A stretch of DNA of 13,218 bases from the NCBI GenBank assembly GCA_002308115.1, contig DBVJ01000123.1, forward strand, positions 1 through 13,218. Reading direction: 5' to 3'. Position 1 is the first letter of the stretch. Each line of letters begins with the position of its first letter. Of this stretch, positions 8,138 to 13,218 are shown in pieces. Origin of the DNA: Lachnospiraceae bacterium UBA1267 (lineage in GTDB: Bacteria; Bacillota; Clostridia; Lachnospirales; Lachnospiraceae). The translations under genes were made by a program, and so were the position numbers. The notes below the pieces were generated by a model that saw only the letters and a program-made list of their open reading frames with translations, ran no database searches and was not told the DNA's origin.

Positions 8138-8147
8138 ACCCTCTTCC

Positions 8148-8182
8148 TTGACTTTTCAAATGACAGGAAATATAATGCAGGA
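8148..8182 (+). promoter_or_regulatory. near-consensus sigma-70/A promoter at the 5' end of gmk
   Basis: TTGACT (8148-8153, one mismatch to TTGACA) and a perfect TATAAT (8171-8176) are separated by exactly 17 bp. This is the strongest promoter visible in the window along with that of recA. It lies in the 45-bp gap after the rsmF-type gene. The predicted transcription start is at 8182-8184, on the first possible gmk ATG (8183) and 12 bases before the second (8195). It would drive the gmk-rpoZ-rimO-pgsA-unknown-DUF2953-gerW run. Confidence 0.85.
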
Positions 8183-8836
8183 ATGGACGCGATTATGGAC
8201 AAAAACGGCGTTTTAACAGTGATTTCGGGCTTCTCCGGCGTTGGCAAGGGAACACTTGTCAAGAAGCTTCTTGAGAAGTATCCCGACGTTTATGCACTCA
8301 GCATCTCGGCCACGACCAGATCGCCAAGGCCGGGAGAAGAGAACGGACGGGAGTACTACTTCATCACGAAGCGGTCCTTCAAAGGTCTGATCCGGCGGGG
8401 CAAACTGTACGAACACGCCGAATACAACGGTAATTTCTACGGTACGCCGGTAGAACCGGTGGACCGGATGCGCGCCGAAGGGAAGAACGTCATCCTTGAG
8501 ATCGAAGTCCAGGGCGGGCTTCAGATCAAGGAACGCTTCCCGGATACCTTCCTCCTGTTCGTTGTGCCTCCGGATGCAAAGACCCTGAAAGCGCGTCTCA
8601 CAGGCCGCGGGACCGAAACTTCCGAGCAGATCAGAGGAAGGCTCAGAAGAGCCGTGGAGGAGGCTGCCGTCATTCCGGATTACGACGACATACTCGTGAA
8701 CGGGAACCTGGACGAGTCCGTTGAAGAAATGCACCGGATGATCTCCGAAGGCGCGCGAAGCGGCGCAGACCTTCGGGAACTGTCCGTAAAACTTGAAAAA
8801 GATCTGAAAACCCTGACAGAGGAGGACGAAACATGA
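8183..8836 (+). CDS. gmk: guanylate kinase
   Basis: Gmk phosphorylates GMP to GDP with ATP, an essential step of guanine nucleotide supply. The P-loop SGFSGVGKGT sits about 11-20 residues from the second Met. It has Phe where the textbook form has Pro (GPSGVGKG). The GMP-binding segment SATTRSPRPGEENGREYYF and the lid region GKLYEHAEYNGNFYGTP follow, with VILEIEVQGG after. Two in-frame ATGs are possible: 8183 (217 aa) and 8195 (213 aa, MDKNGVLTVISG), the latter matching the usual family N-terminus better. Neither has a Shine-Dalgarno within the predicted transcript, which would begin at about 8183. It is the first gene of the run and overlaps rpoZ by four bases. Confidence 0.96.
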   Translation: MDAIMDKNGVLTVISGFSGVGKGTLVKKLLEKYPDVYALSISATTRSPRPGEENGREYYFITKRSFKGLIRRGKLYEHAEYNGNFYGTPVEPVDRMRAEGKNVILEIEVQGGLQIKERFPDTFLLFVVPPDAKTLKARLTGRGTETSEQIRGRLRRAVEEAAVIPDYDDILVNGNLDESVEEMHRMISEGARSGADLRELSVKLEKDLKTLTEEDET

Positions 8837-9060
8837 TCCATCCGTCTTTTAATGAATTGAAAGAAGACGTCAACAACACCCGCGGCGAATCTCCCGAATT
8901 GAAGAGCCGTTACACCATCGTGATGGCGGCCGCCAAGCGTGCCCGTCAGATCAATGACGGTTCCATGCCGCAGGTCGAATTCGACCCCAAGGACAAGAAT
9001 CTGTCCATCGCGGTCAAAGAACTGAAAGAAGGCAAGCTTCACCTGGTGGACGAAGACTGA
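8833..9060 (+). CDS. rpoZ: DNA-directed RNA polymerase subunit omega
   Basis: Omega is the small subunit that clamps the beta-prime C-terminus and assists RNA polymerase assembly. The 75-aa product has the conserved core LKSRYTIVMAAAKRARQI near residues 23-40, the part of the subunit that contacts beta-prime. It is followed by an acidic C-terminal part ending in GKLHLVDED. It starts in an ATGA overlap with gmk, with AGGAGG just upstream in the gmk 3' end. The gmk-rpoZ pairing is standard in bacteria and strengthens the call. Its stop TGA shares one base with the rimO ATG. Confidence 0.94.
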   Translation: MIHPSFNELKEDVNNTRGESPELKSRYTIVMAAAKRARQINDGSMPQVEFDPKDKNLSIAVKELKEGKLHLVDED

Positions 9061-10385
9061 TGAAAGTCTTTTTCCTTTCTCTCGGCTGCGATAAGAACAC
9101 CTCCGATTCAGAGCATATGATGCGCTTTCTTCTGGACGGGGGCTATGAATTCACGGACGATGAGAGAGAGGCGGACGTTGCAGTCGTCAATTCCTGCTGT
9201 TTCATCGGCGATGCCGCCGAGGAAAGCATCCAGGAGATCATCCGTCTCGGAAAGCTGAAAACCGAAGGCCGCTTAAAAGCGCTTGTCGTCGCCGGATGTC
9301 TCTCGGAGCGCTATCAGGACGAGTTTCTCGATGAGCTCCCGGAGGTGGACGGTATCCTGGGCATTTCTTCCTGGGACCATATCCATGAAGTGGTTCAAAA
9401 CGCCCTTTTGGGGAAAAGGACCGCAGTGTTTGCCGACAAAGCCCGGCTGGTCCGTTCGACCGGCCGCGTCATGAGTTCCGGCGGGCATTACGCTTATCTG
9501 AAGATCGCTGAAGGCTGCAGCCGCCGATGCGCATACTGTGTGATCCCCAAAGTCCGCGGCCCCTACCGTTCGGTACCGATGGAAGACCTTGTTCAGGAAG
9601 CCTCGGAACTTTCAGCGAACGGTGTACGGGAGCTGATCCTGGTCGCACAGGAAACGACACTTTACGGCATAGACCTTTATGACAGAAAAGCGCTTCCGGA
9701 ACTTCTCGAAAGGCTTTCAGACCTGAACGGCATCGACTGGATCCGTCTTCTGTATTGCTATCCGGAAGAGATCACGGATGAACTGATCGAAGCCATCCGT
9801 ACGCTTCCGAAAGTCGTCCCGTACATCGACATGCCGATCCAGCATGCTTCAGACCGGATCCTCAAAATGATGGGCCGCAGGACCACGAGAGCCGAGATTA
9901 CGGAAAGGATCCGGAAGATCCGCGAACAAATCCCCGGCATGACGCTCCGGACCACGATGCTGGTCGGTTTCCCCGGTGAACAAGAAGAAGATTTCAACGC
10001 GCTTCTCGATTTTGTGAAGGAAATCCGTTTTGACCGTCTCGGCGCCTTTGCCTATTCCAGGGAAGAAGGCACGGAAGCCGCGCTGATGCCGGATCAGGTA
10101 CCGGAAGAGCTGAAACGATCCCGCGTAAAGAAGCTCATGCGGCTTCAGAAACGCATTTCCCGTTCTCTTTCCGAAGAAAAAGTCGGAAAGGAGCTTTCCG
10201 CCATGGTGGAAGGCCGTCTGACAGGAGAGGAAGAGACTTACGCCGCCCGCACCGAAGGCGATGCCCCGGATGTGGACGGATACATTTTCATTCACAGTGA
10301 CCGGGAGCTTCTGTCGGGCGACATCGTCCGTGTCCGGGTCACACATGCGGAAGATTACGATCTTTTAGGAGAGTTGATATCATGA
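9060..10385 (+). CDS. rimO: ribosomal protein S12 methylthiotransferase (radical SAM)
   Basis: RimO adds a methylthio group to the conserved aspartate of ribosomal protein S12, using two 4Fe-4S clusters. The N-terminal UPF0004 domain supplies three cluster ligands: Cys10 in SLGCDKNTSDSE, Cys46 in VNSCCFIGDAAEES and Cys80 in VAGCLSERY. The radical-SAM motif is CSRRCAYC (Cys153, Cys157, Cys160) within LKIAEGC, followed by PKVRGPYRS and the RimO-typical LVAQETTLYGIDLY. A C-terminal TRAM domain covers about the last 65 residues. The SLGCDKN and AQETT motifs favour RimO over MiaB and MtaB, which use different flanking sequences. At 441 aa it is of normal length. It is coupled to rpoZ by a one-base overlap and to pgsA by four bases. 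Confidence 0.94.
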   Translation: MKVFFLSLGCDKNTSDSEHMMRFLLDGGYEFTDDEREADVAVVNSCCFIGDAAEESIQEIIRLGKLKTEGRLKALVVAGCLSERYQDEFLDELPEVDGILGISSWDHIHEVVQNALLGKRTAVFADKARLVRSTGRVMSSGGHYAYLKIAEGCSRRCAYCVIPKVRGPYRSVPMEDLVQEASELSANGVRELILVAQETTLYGIDLYDRKALPELLERLSDLNGIDWIRLLYCYPEEITDELIEAIRTLPKVVPYIDMPIQHASDRILKMMGRRTTRAEITERIRKIREQIPGMTLRTTMLVGFPGEQEEDFNALLDFVKEIRFDRLGAFAYSREEGTEAALMPDQVPEELKRSRVKKLMRLQKRISRSLSEEKVGKELSAMVEGRLTGEEETYAARTEGDAPDVDGYIFIHSDRELLSGDIVRVRVTHAEDYDLLGELIS

Positions 10386-10969
10386 ACTGGCCGAACCGTC
10401 TGACAATGCTCCGGGTTTTTATGATCCCGGTCTTCATCGTTCTTTTGATGCTTGCGCCGGTATATGAGTGGACGCGCTATGCCGCAGCAGGCGTCTTCAT
10501 TTTGGCCTGTCTCACGGATCTTCTGGACGGCAAGATCGCCCGCAAATACAACATGATCACCGACTTCGGCAAGTTCATGGATCCTCTGGCTGACAAGCTT
10601 CTGGTCGTTTCCGCGTTGATCACGCTGGTCTTTCTTCGTAATTTCACGGAAGAGCAGCATCTCTTCAACGCGAATGCGGAGAATATCATTTTCACAGTCG
10701 TCGTGCTGCTCATCGTTGCGCGGGAATTCATCATCAGCGGATTCCGGCTCGTCGCCGCAGGCCAGGGCCTTGTGCTCGCAGCATCCAAGACCGCAAAGGT
10801 AAAGACGACCTTCCAGATGATCATGACCATCGCCATGATCCTGCATTTCAACTTCAAACCCTTCCTCATTCTGGAGTGGGTGCTGATCCTTTGCTCTCTG
10901 ATCCTCACGATCTGGTCGCTGATCGAATACCTGGTCAAAAACGCGTCTGTCCTGAAAGACGTAAGGTGA
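10382..10969 (+). CDS. pgsA: CDP-diacylglycerol-glycerol-3-phosphate 3-phosphatidyltransferase
   Basis: PgsA condenses CDP-diacylglycerol with glycerol-3-phosphate to phosphatidylglycerophosphate, the committed step to phosphatidylglycerol, in the cytoplasmic membrane. The CDP-alcohol phosphotransferase signature D-x2-DG-x2-AR-x8-G-x3-D-x3-D is complete in the stretch from TDLLDGKIAR to DFGKFMDPLAD (about residues 46-73). The N-terminus NWPNRLTMLRVFMIP is typical. Several hydrophobic spans are visible, at about residues 8-28, 32-48, 98-118, 140-156 and 160-185. The 195-aa length is normal. It starts in an ATGA overlap with rimO, and the unknown 109-aa gene starts four bases after its stop. 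Confidence 0.95.
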   Translation: MNWPNRLTMLRVFMIPVFIVLLMLAPVYEWTRYAAAGVFILACLTDLLDGKIARKYNMITDFGKFMDPLADKLLVVSALITLVFLRNFTEEQHLFNANAENIIFTVVVLLIVAREFIISGFRLVAAGQGLVLAASKTAKVKTTFQMIMTIAMILHFNFKPFLILEWVLILCSLILTIWSLIEYLVKNASVLKDVR

Positions 10970-10973
10970 TCCC

Positions 10974-11303
10974 ATGAAACTCTCACGGCGTCTGTTTCTA
11001 TCCCAGTCGCTGTCCGGTCTGGGCAACACCTCCAGGATGCTCCTCAAAGCGGGGCATATTCCACATGTTGCAGCATGCTTTTTAAGCCTGTCTTCGGACG
11101 GGCGTTTTCTGTATATCTACGACCATGCCGTCTATACCGAAAAATGGTTCCGGAAAAGCGATGAAACCGTCATCGGTCTGGCTTCCACGCGAAAAGAAGC
11201 AGAAGAACTCGTAGGCGAAATCATCTCTCTTTCGCTCAAAGAGACCGGTTCTCCCGAACCCGGACCGTATCTCATGCGTTTTCTGGAGGAAAGCGATGCC
11301 TGA
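10974..11303 (+). CDS. 109-aa protein of unknown function
   Basis: I do not recognise a named family. The 109-aa product begins KLSRRLFLSQSLSG, has a central segment GRFLYIYDHAVYTEKWF, then VIGLASTRKEAEELVGEIISLSLKETG and ends near PYLMRFLEESDA. The pattern suggests a small soluble alpha/beta fold, with a beta-rich middle and an amphipathic helix. There is no signal peptide or membrane span. From memory, Lachnospiraceae carry small unnamed proteins of similar layout; I cannot verify this. It starts four bases after pgsA, with a weak AAGGTGA ribosome-binding site overlapping the pgsA stop. It overlaps the DUF2953 gene by eight bases, so it is almost certainly translated within the operon. Confidence 0.75.
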   Translation: MKLSRRLFLSQSLSGLGNTSRMLLKAGHIPHVAACFLSLSSDGRFLYIYDHAVYTEKWFRKSDETVIGLASTRKEAEELVGEIISLSLKETGSPEPGPYLMRFLEESDA

Positions 11304-11994
11304 GGTCCTTCTTGTCATCCTGAAGATCCTTGGTTTCGTGCTCCTTGGCATACTGGGGCTCATCTTTCTTGTGATCCTCATCGTACTCTTTTCGCCGGTC
11401 CGCTACCAGCTGTGGCTCCGGAAAAAGGAGGACCTCGCCTATGACGTCAAGGCCCGCTGGTTCCTCCGTTTTCTGAATGTCCGCTACTTGAAGAAGGGCG
11501 GCGAAGAGATCCAGCGTCTCAGGGTGTTCTGGTTCTATGACATTCCAAAAGGTGAAGGCATTCTTGCCTTGCTGAAAAAGATCTGGAAGATCATCGGCCG
11601 CTTTGTCCTTCGGACCTGGCAGCTTTCGGAAGACGATGACCGCGTCGCCGCCGCGATACGGTTGTTCTTCCTTGAGATCCTCCGGATCATCCGCTACATT
11701 CTTCCGAAAAAGCTCACGGGTTCCCTGGAATACGGTCTCGGATCTCCGGACAGGACCGGCATGTCTCTGGCAGTGCTCTCCATGGTGCTTCCGGTCCACC
11801 CGCATTTTGAAGTCACGCCGGATTTCTATGAATCCCGCTTTGAAGGAGAGCTGAGCCTCGACCGGCGCATTTTCATCTGTGTGGTCCTCTGGCACATTTT
11901 AAAGATCGTGTTCGGAAAGAACGTTCTTTATACAGTCAAAACCGTTTTACATGCAAACAAGAAGGAGAAGAAAAATGGGACAGTCAGAACGTAA
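11296..11994 (+). CDS. DUF2953 domain membrane-anchored protein (YtfI-like)
   Basis: The 232-aa protein has one strongly hydrophobic N-terminal span (about residues 5-33) followed by FSPVRYQLWLRKKEDLAYDVKARW, a basic soluble domain typical of DUF2953. The C-terminal region FEVTPDFYESRFEGELSLDRRIFI and the hydrophobic end around VVLWHILKIVF also fit. Its biochemical role is unknown. The assignment rests on the layout and on the gerW neighbour: in Bacillus subtilis the DUF2953 gene ytfI lies directly beside ytfJ (gerW), and the same pairing occurs here. GGAGGAAAG lies just before the ATG, within the 109-aa gene, and the ATG is eight bases inside that gene. The last 20 bases overlap gerW. Confidence 0.72.
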   Translation: MPEVLLVILKILGFVLLGILGLIFLVILIVLFSPVRYQLWLRKKEDLAYDVKARWFLRFLNVRYLKKGGEEIQRLRVFWFYDIPKGEGILALLKKIWKIIGRFVLRTWQLSEDDDRVAAAIRLFFLEILRIIRYILPKKLTGSLEYGLGSPDRTGMSLAVLSMVLPVHPHFEVTPDFYESRFEGELSLDRRIFICVVLWHILKIVFGKNVLYTVKTVLHANKKEKKNGTVRT

Positions 11995-12400
11995 CAATTT
12001 TCAGGCCTCGGTACGCGAACTCCTGAGCGGTCTGGACGGCTTTGTGAGCACCAGATCGGTCGTGGGTGAGCCCATCCGTATGGGCGAAGCCACGCTCATT
12101 CCGTTAATGGACATCCAGATCGGCGTCGGCGCAGGCAGCTACGGCGGCAAGAGCGCAGGATCCGCAGGCGGCCTTGGTGCGACGATCAAGCCCTCCAGCA
12201 TGCTGCTTCTTCAGGACGGCAAGGTCAAACTCATCCGCATCACGAATGAAGAAACCGTGATGAAGGTCATTGATGCCATTCCTGAGGTCATCGACCGTGT
12301 CAAAGGCGCTTTCATGAAGACCGACAAGAAAGTCGATGAGAAAGCGGAAGAGATCCTCCGCGGGGAGGCAGAAAAAGCGACCGGAGAAGAGAAGGCTTAA
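11975..12400 (+). CDS. gerW: GerW/YtfJ family sporulation protein
   Basis: The 141-aa product matches the GerW (YtfJ) family: an N-terminal helix NNFQASVRELLSGL, then STRSVVGEPIRMGEATLIPL, the Gly-rich core VGAGSYGGKSAGSAGG, and IKPSSMLLLQDGKVKLIRI, ending with a Lys/Glu-rich tail. In B. subtilis GerW is a spore protein required for germination with L-alanine; the family also occurs in organisms not known to sporulate, so it does not prove spore formation. I choose ATG 11975, with AAGGAG at 11962-11967. The in-frame ATG at 11951 would add eight mostly basic residues and has no ribosome-binding site. It overlaps the DUF2953 gene by 20 bases and ends the gmk run. Confidence 0.85.
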   Translation: MGQSERNNFQASVRELLSGLDGFVSTRSVVGEPIRMGEATLIPLMDIQIGVGAGSYGGKSAGSAGGLGATIKPSSMLLLQDGKVKLIRITNEETVMKVIDAIPEVIDRVKGAFMKTDKKVDEKAEEILRGEAEKATGEEKA

Positions 12401-12530
12401 AAGCAGCACATTCTGCCCGATTTCCCGGGAAAAGCAGCGCAAAGCGTACCGGAAAAGTCTGAACTTTTTCAGTACCGATGCCGAAAAGGCTTTCCCGCGG
12501 ATGATTTCGCATGATTTTTTATTTATAATC
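12401..12530. other. non-coding spacer with inverted repeats between gerW and recA
   Basis: No credible gene lies here. I see a perfect palindrome TTTCCCGGGAAA (12421-12432). A 12-bp stem with one mismatch and one G-U pair (12446-12457 with 12464-12475, 6-nt loop) lies downstream. An outer pairing of GGGAAAAGC (12427-12435) with GCTTTCCC (12489-12496) could enclose that stem. A T-rich run (12514-12524) follows but is not directly adjacent to a stem, so I do not call a standard intrinsic terminator. TATAAT at 12524-12529 has no good -35. Confidence 0.5.
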
Positions 12531-12542
12531 TCCGGCAGACGG

Positions 12543-12578
12543 TTGACATTTCACGGAGACCGTTGTAAAATGCAGAAA
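12543..12578 (+). promoter_or_regulatory. recA promoter
   Basis: A perfect -35 TTGACA (12543-12548) and TAAAAT (12566-12571) are separated by 17 bp. The expected transcription start is near 12578, about 30 bases before the recA ATG, immediately upstream of the LexA box. Confidence 0.88.
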
Positions 12579-12579
12579 A

Positions 12580-12593
12580 CGAACATATGTTCT
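12580..12593 (+). promoter_or_regulatory. LexA/DinR operator (SOS box) of recA
   Basis: CGAACATATGTTCT contains the exact 12-bp palindrome GAACATATGTTC and fits the Gram-positive LexA consensus CGAACRNRYGTTYC closely. It starts eight bases after the -10 element and overlaps the predicted start and first transcribed bases, so bound LexA would block initiation. This predicts SOS induction of recA and a Bacillus-type LexA in the organism. Confidence 0.92.
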
Positions 12594-12607
12594 ATTCGGA
12601 GGATCTC

Positions 12608-13218
12608 ATGGAGAAAAGCGAAAAGTTAAAAGCACTTCAGGCCGCGATCAGTCAGATCGAGAAGGAGAACGGCAAGGGCTCCATCATGAAGCTCGGCGAC
12701 GAGCAGAAGATGAAGGTCGAATACATTCCGACAGGCTGCATGAGCCTGGACCTTGCGCTCGGCATCGGCGGCATCCCGCGCGGCAGGATCATCGAAGTCT
12801 ACGGACCGGAATCCTCCGGCAAGACCACACTGGCGCTCCACATGGTCGCGGAAGCGCAGAAAGCCGGCGGCATCGCGGGTTACATCGACGCGGAACACGC
12901 GCTGGATCCGGTCTATGCGAAGAACATCGGCGTGGACATTGACAATCTCTATATCTCCCAGCCGGATTCCGGCGAACAGGCGCTGAACATCTGCGAGACG
13001 ATGGTCCGTTCCGGCGCTGTGGATATCATCATCGTGGACTCTGTCGCCGCCCTCGTTCCCCAGCAAGAGATCGACGGTGATATGGGTGATTCGCATGTCG
13101 GTCTTCAGGCACGTCTTATGTCCCAGGCCTGCCGCAAGCTGACGAGCGTCATCAGCCAGTCACGCTGCATCGTGGTCTTCATCAACCAGCTCCGCGAGAA
13201 GGTCGGCGTCATGTTCGG
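12608..13218 (+). CDS. recA: recombinase RecA, 3'-truncated by the window end
   Basis: RecA forms filaments on single-stranded DNA, performs ATP-dependent strand exchange and triggers LexA self-cleavage. The first 203 codons are present, out of about 350. The N-terminal helix ([21 protein letters not shown]) leads to the core with Walker [10 protein letters not shown] (Gly66-Thr74, Lys72), the catalytic Glu96 in DAEHALDP, Walker [11 protein letters not shown], the L1 loop region [22 protein letters not shown], and [13 protein letters not shown] leading into L2. Numbering of these residues coincides with E. coli RecA, which supports ATG 12608. The start follows GGAGGA at 12598-12603. No premature stop is seen up to base 13218. 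Confidence 0.97.
   Translation, partial: MEKSEKLKALQAAISQIEKENGKGSIMKLGDEQKMKVEYIPTGCMSLDLALGIGGIPRGRIIEVYGPESSGKTTLALHMVAEAQKAGGIAGYIDAEHALDPVYAKNIGVDIDNLYISQPDSGEQALNICETMVRSGAVDIIIVDSVAALVPQQEIDGDMGDSHVGLQARLMSQACRKLTSVISQSRCIVVFINQLREKVGVMF

Noticed and set aside
9060..10385. Possible MiaB or MtaB (tRNA methylthiotransferases) in place of RimO
   Set aside because: SLGCDKN, AEGCSRRCAYC-x-IPK and AQETTLYG are RimO-type signatures, and the gene lies in the usual rimO-pgsA order. The adjacent Cys46-Cys47 was considered as an oddity but I recall CC at this site in clostridial RimO proteins.
10355..11047. Minus-strand open frame of 230 codons over pgsA
   Set aside because: The composition is dominated by Asp, Glu, Gln, His and Arg, as expected from the reverse complement of pgsA, which is itself certain.
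12501..12529. Perfect TATAAT at 12524-12529 as a second recA promoter
   Set aside because: The bases 16-18 bp upstream (around ATGATT) are a poor -35; the element lies in an AT-rich run where such a match is likely by chance. The TTGACA/TAAAAT pair is far better.
12336..12629. Plus-strand open frame of 97 codons spanning the gerW end, the spacer and the recA start
   Set aside because: It overlaps gerW and recA out of frame, runs through the recA promoter and LexA box, and has no ribosome-binding site or family features.
1..13218. Mobile elements, CRISPR arrays, tRNA genes, toxin-antitoxin or defence genes
   Set aside because: I read for direct and terminal repeats, cloverleaf-like segments and known motifs and found none; every gene fits a housekeeping or conserved hypothetical context.

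Overview
The window reads as a chromosomal segment of a Bacillota (Firmicutes) bacterium, most likely a class Clostridia member of the Lachnospiraceae type with moderate GC (roughly 55% by eye). The reasons are a Bacillus-type LexA/DinR operator in front of recA, a GerW/YtfJ sporulation-family gene next to a DUF2953 gene, purine-rich Shine-Dalgarno sequences, and the gene order gmk-rpoZ-rimO-pgsA...recA. All genes lie on the + strand and are densely packed. I see no tRNA, rRNA, insertion sequence, prophage, CRISPR array or defence system. This is a housekeeping region, not an accessory island.

Layout. (1) 1-1562: 3' part of an AMP-forming acyl-CoA ligase. (2) 1614-3439: glycogen synthase glgA, overlapped by a 77-aa two-span membrane protein. 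(3) 3440-5160: an extended -10 promoter placed directly on the start codon of rsmD, then coaD and an uncharacterised coiled-coil protein; a perfect 13-bp hairpin follows. (4) 5273-8137: aminoacyl-histidine dipeptidase pepD and an RsmF-type rRNA m5C methyltransferase. (5) 8148-12400: a near-consensus promoter fused to the 5' end of gmk, starting a seven-gene, largely overlapping run gmk-rpoZ-rimO-pgsA-(109-aa unknown)-DUF2953-gerW. (6) 12401-13218: a structured 207-bp spacer carrying the recA promoter and LexA box, then the first 203 codons of recA.

How the genes work together. There is a strong translation and nucleotide theme: RsmD and RsmF modify 16S rRNA, RimO modifies ribosomal protein S12, Gmk makes GDP and RpoZ is the RNA polymerase omega subunit. 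CoaD (coenzyme A) and the acyl-CoA ligase (a CoA user) link to lipid metabolism together with PgsA (phosphatidylglycerol). GlgA stores carbon and RecA repairs DNA.

No new multi-gene system is evident. The observations most worth a second look are two promoters (rsmD and gmk) whose predicted transcription starts fall on or within about 12 nt of the start codon, suggesting leaderless or near-leaderless mRNAs; three conserved-looking small proteins of unknown function (77, 109 and 205 aa); and nested inverted repeats between gerW and recA.
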